Counted from the stretch's first letter, positions 28,625 to 36,887 are shown. The stretch is DNA of 64,000 bases from Palsa-870 sp035937155 (GCA_035937155.1 DASYVJ010000086.1:62001-126000), one strand, 5' to 3'. Program-made: numbers and translations. The notes: generated by a model not told the origin, from the sequence alone.

Positions 28625-28900
28625 GTGCCCGGTCAGCCGAACATCCTCGTCGAGCAGCGCAACGATGGCCTTCAGAAATTACGCGACCTGACGATTGCCA
28701 GCTTCTGTTGGGCACTCGGTTTGCTCGCGGTGTTCTCCGTCATCGCGGCGGTGACCATCCCGGGTCAGAGCACCACTGCTTCCAACAGCGCGACGAGCCC
28801 AGTCACGGACACTGGTCAGCTCCAGGGCCCGGTCGATGGATCGTTTCAACCTGCCGGCGGCGGCGGGGCGCCGCTTGTCGTATCCGGCGGTTCGAGATAG
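28625..28900 (+). CDS. Small single-helix membrane protein
   Basis: 91 aa from GTG 28625. An N-terminal charged segment, one helix (~25-47: IASFCWALGLLAVFSVIAAV) and an exposed Ser/Thr/Gly-rich tail. No family recognised; the predicted start is supported by the -10 six nt upstream. Confidence 0.45.
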   Translation: MPGQPNILVEQRNDGLQKLRDLTIASFCWALGLLAVFSVIAAVTIPGQSTTASNSATSPVTDTGQLQGPVDGSFQPAGGGGAPLVVSGGSR

Positions 28901-29003
28901 TCCCCCAAACCAGTTTCCTTTCTCTCTATGCCTTTTGTGGGCTCTCAGCCACTCGACGACTGCCGTGACCTGGGCGCAACCCCCGCACACCCTCTAGTGT
29001 CGT

Positions 29004-29156
29004 ATGGGCGCCGACTGCTCCCTCCCTGCAACGGTCGCAGCACCAGGTTCGGTCAATCGGGCGTATAGCGCCGATGAGTTGGCTGAGGAAGCCCACGATC
29101 GCTCAACGAGGCGGCTTCGGCATTTGGTCGATCCCGAGGTGCTCTGGAAGGGCTAA
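29004..29156 (+). CDS. Short hypothetical ORF next to the element boundary
   Basis: 50 aa: MGADCSLPATVAAPG then YSADELAEEAHDRSTRRLRHLVDPEVL. The second half is faintly like the start of a MerR-type DNA-binding domain. It stops 49 nt before the first att copy, so it could be a host gene tail lost by integration. Flanking 28901-29003 and 29157-29204 show nothing. Confidence 0.25.
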   Translation: MGADCSLPATVAAPGSVNRAYSADELAEEAHDRSTRRLRHLVDPEVLWKG

Positions 29157-29204
29157 CCGCGCCGGAACAGCGGTCTGACCGCGCGGGGTTTGTATCGGAT
29201 CAGT

Positions 29205-29248
29205 TGGAGGCGACGCCCAGAATCGAACTGGGGATGGAGGTCTTGCAG
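29205..29248. repeat. att core copy 1 (tRNA-Cys 3' part)
   Basis: 44 nt equal to the tRNA-Cys 3' end (CCA, acceptor, T-arm, variable loop, part of the anticodon arm) with one T-to-C change. The 5' half of the tRNA is missing. The upstream nucleotides TTTGTAT-CGGATCAG also resemble the other copies. Confidence 0.85.
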
Positions 29249-29464
29249 TTCGTAGCGAGCCTGCAAATCCAGTGCAACTAGGGGAAATCTGAATACGAAC
29301 GCTGCCCGGTAGGGGCAACCCGATACAACGGGATGCAAGGCGCTCGGCTATACGAATGGCAATAGGGGGATGCTTGGCGCGTGTCTTTTGTAAGGTCGAG
29401 CATTGGCTGGAGGTAAGTGCTGCTCACGGTCTGCCCTGCGTCACTGGTGCTCGCGGGTTGGTTC

Positions 29465-29650
29465 AAAGCAGTTCAGCCAGTGCGCGAAACGAGGGTTATG
29501 CTGGCCTCGGGATCAGGGGCTAGAGACAGGGACGCTCTCGGGTATCGGGCTCCCGAGTTGGCAGTGGGGGGCTGACCGTCTTCTGCGCTCGCCACGCCTG
29601 GCTCCCAAGCGCTGGCCCCCGACGTGAAACGCGCCGGGGGTCAGATTCGA
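29465..29650. repeat. Block shared by remnant and large element
   Basis: CAAAGCAGTTC-GCCAG, CTAGAGACAGGGACGCT, GGGCTCCCGAG and a CCGGGGGTCAG end occur in the same order at 40856-41040. Non-coding in both. With the arm, it fills 29249-29650, where I see no gene. Confidence 0.6.
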
Positions 29651-30061
29651 CTAGGACTCGGCTCCTGAGGGGCGTATTGGTCTTTGTGGTGGCTTTGGCT
29701 GCCTCTGGCGCCTTGGGGTGGTCGTGGTAGGCGCAGCAGCAGACATTAGCTGCCTAGCGTCTCCTGTTGGGGTGGCTACGAACCTGAAGCCTACTGGCGC
29801 AGAACTGGCCGGCAGGATGCACCCACAGGTGCCCACCCTGAGGTGAGGAGGGCGGGCGGCGGCTTGCAATGTGTAGTTTTCACGTGACGCTCTTAGAGTC
29901 GGTGTGTATCGGCGGGTGAGGGGCCACGTCCACGCTTTGCCTTCGCGGGCGACGGGCACCATGCCCCGCTGGACGTACCGGGCAAATGTCCGCTCGCTGA
30001 CTCCTAGCTCTTGAGCTGCTTCTGTGGCTGTGACGAGGTCTTCCGACGTTTGCTGCGACAT
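29651..30061 (-). CDS. HTH excisionase-like / CGC-domain chimera
   Basis: 136 aa from ATG 30061 with AGGAAGG upstream. N-terminal helix-turn-helix (TATEAAQELGVSERTFARYVQRGMVP) like excisionase or MerR proteins. The middle VGTCGCILPASSAPVGFRFVATPTGD is the same small domain as in the 41033-41266 product. A basic Pro-rich tail follows. It looks like an in-frame fusion made when the element was deleted. Confidence 0.55.
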   Translation of the reverse strand: MSQQTSEDLVTATEAAQELGVSERTFARYVQRGMVPVAREGKAWTWPLTRRYTPTLRASRENYTLQAAARPPHLRVGTCGCILPASSAPVGFRFVATPTGDARQLMSAAAPTTTTPRRQRQPKPPQRPIRPSGAES

Positions 30062-30408
30062 ATGCACCTTCCTGGCATAAGGTGGGGTGGATCTGGGCTC
30101 GTCTAAGTGAGTGGCGTGGGGCGAATCAGACGCTACGAGGAGATGGGGCTTTTCGCCACCGACTTCACGGGACGTCACAGTGAGGATGTAGACGCCCTAG
30201 GGGTTTTGAGTGGGTTTACCTGGCTCTCTAAATGACGTTGCGAAAGATCGGCCCAACAATCGCCCAGAAAATTGCTGGACGTTTACCGGCCGTACTTCCT
30301 TCTTCTTTCTTCTTCGCGGCCGGGTTCCGTTGGCTATACGTTGGCTACATGAAGAAGACGCGCGAGTGCCGGTCGGAGCGGGAACCCGGCGATTTGTATT
30401 CAGAAAAT
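30062..30408. other. Right arm of the remnant element, no gene
   Basis: No convincing coding frame. At 30330-30360 TTGGCTATACGTTGGCTA-AT-AAGA-GACGCG matches 44717-44752, at a similar place before the next att core, so both are probably integrase arm-binding regions. Confidence 0.5.
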
Positions 30409-30452
30409 TGGAGGCGACGCCCAGAATCGAACTGGGGATGGAGGTTTTGCAG
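30409..30452. repeat. att core copy 2 (attL of the large element)
   Basis: 44 nt identical to 44874-44917. Flanked left by the remnant's right arm and right by an arm similar to 29249-29370. Confidence 0.9.
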
Positions 30453-30598
30453 TTCGCCCCGAGCCTGTCAACGGAGTGCAATAAGGGGCAATGTGAATAC
30501 AAATCTAACCCCGTCGAGTCAACCCGATACAAGGGAATGAAAGGAGTTAGGCAGCGAGAATGGCAATACGGCCTATCCTTGGGTTTGATGGTAGAAGA

Positions 30599-31254
30599 TC
30601 AGGGCAGTGGCGCAGCCGACCAGCCGGAGAGTAACCCGGCAGAACAGGTTGAGCAGCCCATAACCCCCGAGCAGATTGAACAACAGGTGACCCTCTTTGG
30701 CACTGCGCCGGAGTACGAAGGCGAAGAACTTATGAGAGGGGGAGGTGCTGACCTATTTAAGGAGGCACGGTTTAGGACTAACGCCAGAGTCACGATCAGG
30801 CTCAGAGTCTGAGCCACAAGGCCAGCAGACGCCCAACGTAGAGCCCGAACCTTAAGCCGATAGCGGGGGCGGTTCTTCCGATAGTGGGAGGTGTAGGTGT
30901 TGGCGAGCTCCCAGCCCACGTCATGCAGACTCAACGTGAAGTGATCTCGGTAAACCTTTGCCGCGTCGATCTCTACCTTCCACGGACGCAACCAAAGCCC
31001 AACGATGCACGATCCGGCGGTTAGTAGATAGACCCCGATACTCAGGGTCACTCCTCGAATTGACCAGACCCCAAGGGGCTGTGTCTGGACAGTTACGACC
31101 CCCATCAGGATCGCAATCAATCCACTTGCCACGCTGAGAAACAGACCCAGCTTTGCGTCGAGGCGTCGAGGAACCCCAACTGGACGCCGAGCTGATCGCG
31201 AGCAAGGTCAATCATTAGCTCGGGATCTCCATCGGGATAACGTTTCGTGACCAA
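30599..31254 (-). pseudogene. Two-helix membrane protein broken by an 8-bp tandem duplication
   Basis: From TTG 31254 (GGGGG 7 nt upstream): VTKRYPDGDPELMIDLARDQLGVQLGFLDA, then a frame change into LDAKLGLFLSVASGLIAILM, a second helix pair (GVTLSIGVYLLTAGSCIVGL) and a cytoplasmic part. The coding-strand repeat CTCGACGC-CTCGACGC (31155-31170) is the cause: with a single copy the frame reads straight through as GFLDAKLGLF. Small proteins of this LDAK-helix type are common in prophages. Lies between attL and the integrase. Confidence 0.6.
31155..31170. repeat. 8-bp tandem duplication causing a frameshift
   Basis: GCGTCGAG twice in a row on the + strand. Removing one unit restores the frame of the membrane protein gene. 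Confidence 0.8.
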
Positions 31255-31279
31255 TTGGTCCCCCTTAGCTGTTTCGGGA

Positions 31280-32431
31280 CTAGCCAAGCGCCAGCCCCAT
31301 CTTGACGGCTGCGGCGTCCTTCGCCTCGTCCTTGGTGTCCACGTAGATTTCCATGGTCGTTGCAATCTTGGAGTGTCCGGCGATGGTCATCAGTTCATGG
31401 GGTAGGACGCCCAGACTCGCCATGATCGAGAGGGCTGAGTGGCGCAGGTCGTGAAACCTGACCTTGGGCAGGCCCTTGCGAGTCAGGAACTCCTGAAACC
31501 CGCGTGAGACATCGTTAGGGTCCAGTGGTGATCCGATCTGTGACGTAAAGATGAGGTCGGATTCCTGCCATATGGGAAGGTGGCGAAGCTTCTCTTTCCG
31601 CTGGCGCGCTCGGTGGTCTGTGAGGGCTTGCACGACTGCGGGGGGCAGGCTTACTGTGCGGCGGGACTGATCGGTCTTGGGCTCCACGCAGGGGTCCAGC
31701 TTGCCCCTGACGCGCTGAAGGTTATAGACGACTGACAGACGGCCAGCGTCGAGGTTCGCGTCCTGCCAGCGCAGCGCCAGCCCCTCACCGATGCGAAGGC
31801 CGACATTCACTGTGAGGGCGTATAGAGCCTCTAGGCGCTCGCCCTGCGCGGCCTTAAGCAGTGCCCGCGCCTCGTCAAGACTCAGAGAGCGCCGTGGCGT
31901 CTTGGGAACCTCTACGGGGTCCGTGAGGGCTGCGGCGTTGCGTAGGACTATGCCATCCCTCATGGCGCGGTTGAGGGCGGTTCTGAGCACCGCGCGCAAG
32001 TGGTCGACCGTGCGCGATTGCAACTCGCCCAGCTTCCGTGTCAGTAGATCATCGACGTGGACCCGGCTCAACTTGTCTAGGCGGTGGCTGCCAAGCCCAG
32101 GGATTAGATGGACGCGCACGAGGCTGCCGTAGCGCCTCAGGGTGTTACTGCGGCGCTTCTGGCCGTCCTCAAGCTGCTGTAGCCACTTGCTCAGCCAGGC
32201 GCCCACGGTCTGCGATGCCTGCCCAGCCTCTAGGCCGGCGTCTACGTCGCGGTGGATCTTCTTGAGCCCTTCACGGACTTCGGCCTTAGTCGCCCCGCTT
32301 ACTGTCTTGCGGACTCGCTTGCCATCCGGCCCGAATCCGAGACTGACCATGCCCGCGTAGACCTTGCGACCGTCCTGGGTGCGCCGTTCATAGATCGAAT
32401 CCTCACCGCGCCCGCGTCGTTTTGCTGCCAT
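31280..32431 (-). CDS. int: Tyrosine integrase
   Basis: 383 aa. N-terminal arm-binding domain (RRTQDGRKVYAGMVSLGFG), core-binding SAM-like domain (~60-150) and catalytic domain with Arg in GLRIGEGLALRW, HDLRHSALSIMA (HxxR), a second His in AGHSKIATTMEIYV and the Tyr nucleophile there. It sits 0.8 kb inside attL, as usual. Its 5' end overlaps the excisionase gene. Confidence 0.94.
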   Translation of the reverse strand: MAAKRRGRGEDSIYERRTQDGRKVYAGMVSLGFGPDGKRVRKTVSGATKAEVREGLKKIHRDVDAGLEAGQASQTVGAWLSKWLQQLEDGQKRRSNTLRRYGSLVRVHLIPGLGSHRLDKLSRVHVDDLLTRKLGELQSRTVDHLRAVLRTALNRAMRDGIVLRNAAALTDPVEVPKTPRRSLSLDEARALLKAAQGERLEALYALTVNVGLRIGEGLALRWQDANLDAGRLSVVYNLQRVRGKLDPCVEPKTDQSRRTVSLPPAVVQALTDHRARQRKEKLRHLPIWQESDLIFTSQIGSPLDPNDVSRGFQEFLTRKGLPKVRFHDLRHSALSIMASLGVLPHELMTIAGHSKIATTMEIYVDTKDEAKDAAAVKMGLALG

Positions 32432-32624
32432 CGTTCCCCTTCTCCCGCTTAGGGAGTGGTTCAGGGCGGCGTAGCTTCTCGATCTCGTCCACGTCCACGA
32501 ATCGCCGCTTGTCGCCAGCGATCCGGTACGCGGTGAGTCGTCCTTCGCCTAGCCACCTCTGTAAGGTGCGCCGGCCTACTTCTGACAGCCTGGCCGCCTC
32601 ATCAAGGGGTTTGATGCGTGGCAT
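32403..32624 (-). CDS. Excisionase-like HTH protein
   Basis: 73 aa from ATG 32624 (81 aa if ATG 32648). PLDEAARLSEVGRRTLQRWLGEGRLTAYRIAGDKRRFVDVDEIEKL is a MerR/excisionase winged helix that binds att DNA or int promoters. Overlaps int by 29 nt, so the two are expressed together. TACTAT lies 8 nt before ATG 32624. Confidence 0.8.
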   Translation of the reverse strand: MPRIKPLDEAARLSEVGRRTLQRWLGEGRLTAYRIAGDKRRFVDVDEIEKLRRPEPLPKREKGNDGSKTTRAR

Positions 32625-32668
32625 CGGTGTCAATAGTAGAGTTGCCATGTGACAATCTTAACGCCAAC

Positions 32669-32688
32669 TGCGCCAATCTGCGCCATGA
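32669..32688. repeat. Direct repeats upstream of xis-int
   Basis: CTGCGCCAAT and CTGCGCCATG in tandem, preceded by a third GCCAA at 32663. The 10-bp spacing puts them on one helix face; likely a regulator or excisionase site. Confidence 0.4.
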
Positions 32689-32905
32689 TTAGATCCCCAA
32701 GGGCGTAAATAGTTATGACGATTTCAGACCTTTGGCATTGGTCCCCGACCATCGCGAGTCGCTCCAATCCAGCGACAGTGGACTCACTCTGAAAGTGTCG
32801 TCAGAACGCCCTCGCAGAGACCCTTTTCAACGGTCCAGAGACGCATCACACTGCCGCCACGCGAGCAGGGGCACGAGCCCTCGCAGAGCGGAAGGAGATT
32901 CAGAG

Positions 32906-33283
32906 ATGAGCGTGAAGGACGTTGCGGCAGCGCTGGCACTTGGCGAGTCAGTCAGGAAGTTGATGGCGGACTTCGGGGTAGCTCAGCCGACGCTGGCAAG
33001 GTTGAAGAAGTCCGACTACCCCGGCGCTGAATGGCTGTTCGAGCAGGTCTGGTGCGTATTCGAGAGCGATTGCAGCGGAGGGCTTACCCGTGTTATCGAG
33101 GCTCTTGAGATGCTCAAAGCCGCAAACGGAAACGTGGCTGCGTACGACTTCCGGTTCTACTCGATCTGGGAGGGCGCCACTGTTGACGGAGCTGCCAAGG
33201 AGATGGTGCAATCCCTTGGAACCGACACAGAGGTTCTCGACCGCATTAAGGCGATGCGCCAGTACGCCGCGTCGGTGGCGTAG
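32906..33283 (+). CDS. Hypothetical element protein
   Basis: 125 aa from ATG 32906 with AAGGAG 8 nt upstream. MSVKDVAAALALGESVRKLMADFGVAQPTLARLKKSDYP suggests an N-terminal helical, perhaps HTH, region; the rest is mixed helix. Transcribed away from int-xis; could be a regulator. No family recognised. The longer in-frame extension to 32732 has no RBS. Confidence 0.55.
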   Translation: MSVKDVAAALALGESVRKLMADFGVAQPTLARLKKSDYPGAEWLFEQVWCVFESDCSGGLTRVIEALEMLKAANGNVAAYDFRFYSIWEGATVDGAAKEMVQSLGTDTEVLDRIKAMRQYAASVA

Positions 33284-33458
33284 CGACTCGCATGCGGCGC
33301 AGGGTCGTGGGTCGGGCTGAGAGGTCCGGCCCCCTCTCTTTATTAGGCGCCGAGCGGCTACTTATCGTGGAACGTGCGCCTCGACCATTGAGGCGTATGG
33401 TGGCCATAGCGCGTCATCCGAAGACCGGTGCGCAACGGTCCATTTTTGGAGGTCAAGC

Positions 33459-33833
33459 ATGGCCCAAACCACAGGTAAATCGCTCCGGGTCAAAAACGCC
33501 AGGGATCCCGACGAGACGCGCGAGTTCGAGGGCAAGGGTCACCTCGACGTCCTCGACTTTGGCGACCATATGGTCGGCGTCGCAACGTTCGAGCCCGGCT
33601 GGAAGTGGTCCGCGAACGTCAAGCCGATCGCGAAGACGGACAGCTGCCAGTCGCCGCACCTGGCCTACTGCGTGTCTGGACGCATGAAGATCGTGCACGA
33701 CGACGGCACCCAAGCCGAAGTCGGGCCTGGCGACCTGATGCACGTGACGCCGGGTCACGACGCCTGGGTAATCGGTAACGAACCCTGCGTGCAGGTCGAC
33801 TTCATGAGCGCCGCGAAATACGCCAAGCGCTGA
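33459..33833 (+). CDS. Cupin-fold protein (cargo)
   Basis: 124 aa single cupin: GDHMVGVATFEPGWKWSANV, HLAYCVSGRMKIVHDDGTQAEVGPGDLMHVTPGHDAWVIG. GGAGG lies 7 nt before the ATG. Not a normal phage function; probably accessory cargo with its own promoter. The gap 33284-33458 shows no gene. Confidence 0.75.
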   Translation: MAQTTGKSLRVKNARDPDETREFEGKGHLDVLDFGDHMVGVATFEPGWKWSANVKPIAKTDSCQSPHLAYCVSGRMKIVHDDGTQAEVGPGDLMHVTPGHDAWVIGNEPCVQVDFMSAAKYAKR

Positions 33834-33954
33834 ACCAAACTACCCGCCCATATCCCTAGGCAAAAGTGGTTGCTGCTTTTGTTATGACCAAGGGGCGATC
33901 CTAGTTTTATTAGGCGGATTGCGGTGACAACCATCAAGGGAAGGAGAAACTGAA

Positions 33955-34230
33955 ATGGCCTATGCACTGATTACTGACAACCCGGGAGGCACCAAGGAGC
34001 AATACGAGCAGGTAATGCAGGAAACCGGCCAGACGGGCCCGGAGCTCGGCCCTGGTCAGCTCGTCCACTTTGCTGGCCCCGTGGAAGGCGGCTGGCAGGT
34101 GGTGACCGTTTGGGAGTCTCAGGAGGTTGCCGAGAAGTTCTTCAACGAAAAGGTCAAGCCTGCGCGCAAGAAGGCTGGATTGCCGGACGTTGTGCCGAAG
34201 ACATTTAAGGTGCACAACCTGAAGAAGTAA
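33955..34230 (+). CDS. ABM-like dimeric alpha-beta barrel protein (cargo)
   Basis: 91 aa: MAYALITDNPGGTKEQYEQVM, LVHFAGPVEGGWQVVTVWES, FFNEKVKPARKKAG match the small antibiotic-monooxygenase-like family. AAGGAG upstream. Paired with the cupin gene in the same direction, this looks like a two-gene cargo module. No gene in 34231-34479. Confidence 0.65.
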   Translation: MAYALITDNPGGTKEQYEQVMQETGQTGPELGPGQLVHFAGPVEGGWQVVTVWESQEVAEKFFNEKVKPARKKAGLPDVVPKTFKVHNLKK

Positions 34231-34479
34231 CTAGCGTACTGCGAGGCGATCGCACGACTCGTTGAGATCGTGCCAGTTCTTCGAGCGTCACATGCTCAAA
34301 GAACCGCTCGGTGTCATTGAACGCGCCAGCCAGGCGCGACGGTGCGAGCGGCCCGAGCGAGAACCCGTAGCTCAGGCAGGTCGGAGGAGATGGTTTGGCC
34401 CCGACTTTAGCCTGAGCGGCGACGCGATATCCAAAAACCCACCGCAGCTATAAGGACAACGAGAAGGACGACCCCTGCA

Positions 34480-34716
34480 ATGATCTTGTTGGGGGTTAAG
34501 TCGGGCGAGTTATATCAGGCGGATGCGGTCCGTCACATCCAGGACCGATTTGGCGCCAAGTTCTGGTACACAAATGAGAGCGGCAACCCCGCGATAGCGC
34601 CGAACGTACTGAAGGAGTTTCGTAGGTTGTCGGAGAAGATTGTCGTTTGGGAGCCAGGTGAGAGACTCTGGCGGCTTCGTACTCCAGATGATGAACCTGG
34701 GCGCCGCCAGGACTGA
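34480..34716 (+). CDS. DUF6953-like small protein
   Basis: 78 aa: GELYQADAVRHIQDRFGAKFWYTNESGNPAIAPNVLKEFRRLSEKIVVWEPGERLWRLR in order resembles a family I recall as DUF6953, found in scattered bacteria. The N-terminus is slightly shorter than usual. Function unknown. 34717-34896 holds nothing I can support. Confidence 0.5.
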   Translation: MILLGVKSGELYQADAVRHIQDRFGAKFWYTNESGNPAIAPNVLKEFRRLSEKIVVWEPGERLWRLRTPDDEPGRRQD

Positions 34717-34896
34717 CGACGCGTGGATGTTCTGCCTGGAGATGCGATAGACGGCCCCCCGAGGATGACGCCTAGGAGTTCATCCCTTACGACCGGTCAA
34801 GGGGCCGCGAAATGAAGTGTATGGCCCCATGTTTGCAATCGACAATGATGACTTTGTCATGGCGACGGCCGCAAACGCCCAGACCGCGTAAGCGGG

Positions 34897-35268
34897 TTAC
34901 GAACGTAGGCCGTGTCCGGCTGGGGTTCCATAGGCTTTTCGTCGGACGACAAGTTGCTTGAGCTTGGCCCGCGCGTGAGCCTTGGACTGCGGAGCCTGGG
35001 CAGCTACCAGACGGTCCAACTCCGAACGCTTAAAAAGCTCGGGGTTCGCGCGTTCGTCACCGACGGTGGCGATGCGAGCGTTACGGAGGAAGACGCGGAG
35101 CCAACTGGCGCGGTCATCGAGTTCTCGCGCCTTCTGTTGGTTGCCAGTCTCCCGATAATGGTCAGCTTTCTCCTGAACCCTGGCCATGAGCCACGCTATG
35201 GGTTCTTTTGGAACGTCGAAGCTTTCAATAGCCTCATGGACAAGGGAAATGTCTTCAGGCATGGACAT
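34897..35268 (-). CDS. Hypothetical protein, end of packaging operon
   Basis: 123 aa, helical and charged (MPEDISLVHEAIESFDVPKEPIAWLMARVQEKADHY). Starts 12 nt after the HEAGH peptidase gene. No family recognised. Confidence 0.5.
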   Translation of the reverse strand: MSMPEDISLVHEAIESFDVPKEPIAWLMARVQEKADHYRETGNQQKARELDDRASWLRVFLRNARIATVGDERANPELFKRSELDRLVAAQAPQSKAHARAKLKQLVVRRKAYGTPAGHGLRS

Positions 35269-35279
35269 GGTGAGAACTC

Positions 35280-35684
35280 CTAGTGAGCTACGGATTTGTA
35301 GTCGGGTGCGAATGGGATGGGAACGAATCCGTCTGGGTCGTTGAGTAGGCGGATTGCAAGGGCTTCAACGTCGGCCCACCGATCGCGAAGAATTTGCTCG
35401 GCGCGGTCGATTGCCTTCACTTGATGCTCGGGTGACACACGACGTACACCTTGAAGATCATTCGGCGAGGGATGCGCTTGGATATTGAACTTGAGCCAGA
35501 CTGCCATTGCGCCGGCCGCATAAACCGCAGCCTCGTCTACCACTGGGCCGGGGACGGGGATTCTGCACTCGCCCGAGCCGCCTTCGTTCCGCTCGATCCA
35601 CTCGACTCTGAGTCCTAGTGCGTGTGCAACGACAGCATGTCCAGCCTCGTGATAGGCCACGTGCTGCTGTCTCATAGGGTCCAA
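35280..35684 (-). CDS. HEAGH-motif zinc peptidase (M41-like), element-encoded
   Basis: 134 aa. HVAYHEAGHAVVAHALGLRV has the HExxH zinc site in the form seen in the FtsH (M41) peptidase domain, without AAA+ or membrane parts. A Pro/Asp-rich middle (VVDEAAVYAAGAMAVWL) matches the M41 helix after the active site. It might process an element or host protein. Downstream in the packaging operon. Confidence 0.65.
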   Translation of the reverse strand: MDPMRQQHVAYHEAGHAVVAHALGLRVEWIERNEGGSGECRIPVPGPVVDEAAVYAAGAMAVWLKFNIQAHPSPNDLQGVRRVSPEHQVKAIDRAEQILRDRWADVEALAIRLLNDPDGFVPIPFAPDYKSVAH

Positions 35685-35829
35685 CGGAGTCCTCGCAAGG
35701 TTTGATGGTTGGATGTCATCGCCGGGGTGCTGTGGTCGAACGTTGTTCAGGTACGACGCACCCGGCGATGTGTGCCCTTACCGAAGGGGCAGGGATGTCA
35801 GTTAAAGAAGAGGCGGCAGCGACACCCGC

Positions 35830-36492
35830 TCAGGTTCTACGGACTTTCGTTTTCCGTCCGTCTGGGAATTGGATCTCTAAGTCGCCAGGCTTCGGGTTAC
35901 TGAAAGTCACGTGGACGGCACCCTCCGCTATGGTCACGCTCGGCGGGGCGACGTTCACCTCAATCGGGCGATTAGCTATCTCCCCCATGCGTTCCAGAAG
36001 TTCCCCGAAGCGATCCGGTGCTGGTTGAGGCGGTGTTTCGCTCGCTGTTTGTTTCTGTAGAGTCGCCAAGCGCATTTCAGTGTTCGGTGACTCGGCGGCG
36101 AGCCGCATGGCTTCCTGCTCGGGCGTTGACCATCCCGACCTGTTCATAGCCTTTTTAGTGACCGCTTGCTTGAGCGCCCTTGTTAGCGGTTGGTGGTTGA
36201 CCTCGTACATTGCCCTTACCAACTCAGCCATGAAGCGTTTAGTACGGCCGCTGTTGTGGTCCCAGACATAGGGGAGAACCTTGACGGTCAATTGCGAAGG
36301 CTCCTCGTTGCCGCCGTTTGCATTAAAGATCGGGTAGACGTCGAGCGTGGTCGGCAAACCCGATGTCACGCCTACCCATACCTCGGCTGTCGCCACTGGA
36401 TCGTTGATCCGCACCTCATGGGCGCGAGCATCAAACCGGACGCGGTATGCGTAGCTGGATGAAGGGGAGTTGTGGCGCACGGGTGCCTCCAT
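35830..36492 (-). CDS. Hypothetical element protein
   Basis: 220 aa. N-terminal beta-rich part (VRFDARAHEVRINDPVATAEVWV), helical middle, and a last segment VTIAEGAVHVTFSNPKPGDLEIQFPDGRKTKVRRT similar in style to the tails of phage capsid-associated or portal-adjacent proteins, but I recognise no family. 36493-36519 and 35685-35829 are empty. Confidence 0.5.
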   Translation of the reverse strand: MEAPVRHNSPSSSYAYRVRFDARAHEVRINDPVATAEVWVGVTSGLPTTLDVYPIFNANGGNEEPSQLTVKVLPYVWDHNSGRTKRFMAELVRAMYEVNHQPLTRALKQAVTKKAMNRSGWSTPEQEAMRLAAESPNTEMRLATLQKQTASETPPQPAPDRFGELLERMGEIANRPIEVNVAPPSVTIAEGAVHVTFSNPKPGDLEIQFPDGRKTKVRRT

Positions 36493-36519
36493 GTGTGGTT
36501 GAGTGGTTGATTTGCAGAC

Positions 36520-36627
36520 TTAACGCGCCCGACCGCCAGTAGTTGGTCGTGGCCGTGGTCTTGGCTTCGGACGGAGCGCGGGACGGTTGTTGGAGGGCTT
36601 GCCGCCTGGAACAGGGATACGGGCCAT
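36520..36627 (-). CDS. 35-aa Arg/Pro-rich basic peptide
   Basis: MARIPVPGGKPSNNRPALRP followed by a PRPRPRP run. Its ATG overlaps the stop of the upstream gene (TGATG), implying translational coupling. Possibly nucleic-acid-binding; too short to classify. Confidence 0.4.
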   Translation of the reverse strand: MARIPVPGGKPSNNRPALRPKPRPRPRPTTGGRAR

Positions 36628-36887
36628 CAGACGCCCGCCTCTTCGTGCTCGCGTCGACGCATCATGATCTGTAGCAGGGGCCTGAGATTGCCTGCCCACT
36701 GCATGTACAGCGCGTAGAACTGTGGATCAGTAGGGCGCCCATTGATGTCTTTGTTAAGCCTCCTCACGATCCGTCCGTACGCTGCGCCCACGTCGCCATT
36801 GGCGGCATCGAGGGCCGAGTTAAGTTCGGCCATGAGTTCGGGGGAGGCCTTGGGGTCGGGGCGGTACGGGCGTCGGCTGTGGGTCAT
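36627..36887 (-). CDS. Small helical element protein
   Basis: 86 aa from ATG 36887: DPKASPELMAELNSALDAANGDVGAAYGRIVRRLNKDINGRPTDPQFYALYMQWAGNLRPLLQ. Overlaps the upstream 61-aa gene by 68 nt in another frame. Unknown family. Confidence 0.5.
   Translation of the reverse strand: MTHSRRPYRPDPKASPELMAELNSALDAANGDVGAAYGRIVRRLNKDINGRPTDPQFYALYMQWAGNLRPLLQIMMRRREHEEAGV

Larger units (their letters stand above)
29205..30408. mobile_element. Remnant of a related integrated element at tRNA-Cys
   Basis: Bounded by two copies of the 44-bp tRNA-Cys core (29205 and 30409). The left arm (29249-29370) is similar to that of the large element (30453-30575). The block 29465-29640 matches 40856-41040, and the single gene (29651-30061) is related to 41033-41266. 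No integrase is left, so it is a deletion derivative. Whether it still can excise with the neighbour's integrase is unknown. Confidence 0.7.

Noticed and set aside
29205..29277. Possible extra tRNA-Cys genes at 29205 and 30409
   Set aside because: Only the 3' 44 nt are present; no 5' acceptor or D-arm, so these are att cores and not tRNAs.
30210..30812. 200-codon + strand frame crossing att copy 2
   Set aside because: It translates tRNA-derived sequence and overlaps a better membrane protein gene on the other strand; no RBS.
34262..34453. 63-codon + strand frame in the cargo region
   Set aside because: No RBS, charged random composition and no recognisable feature.
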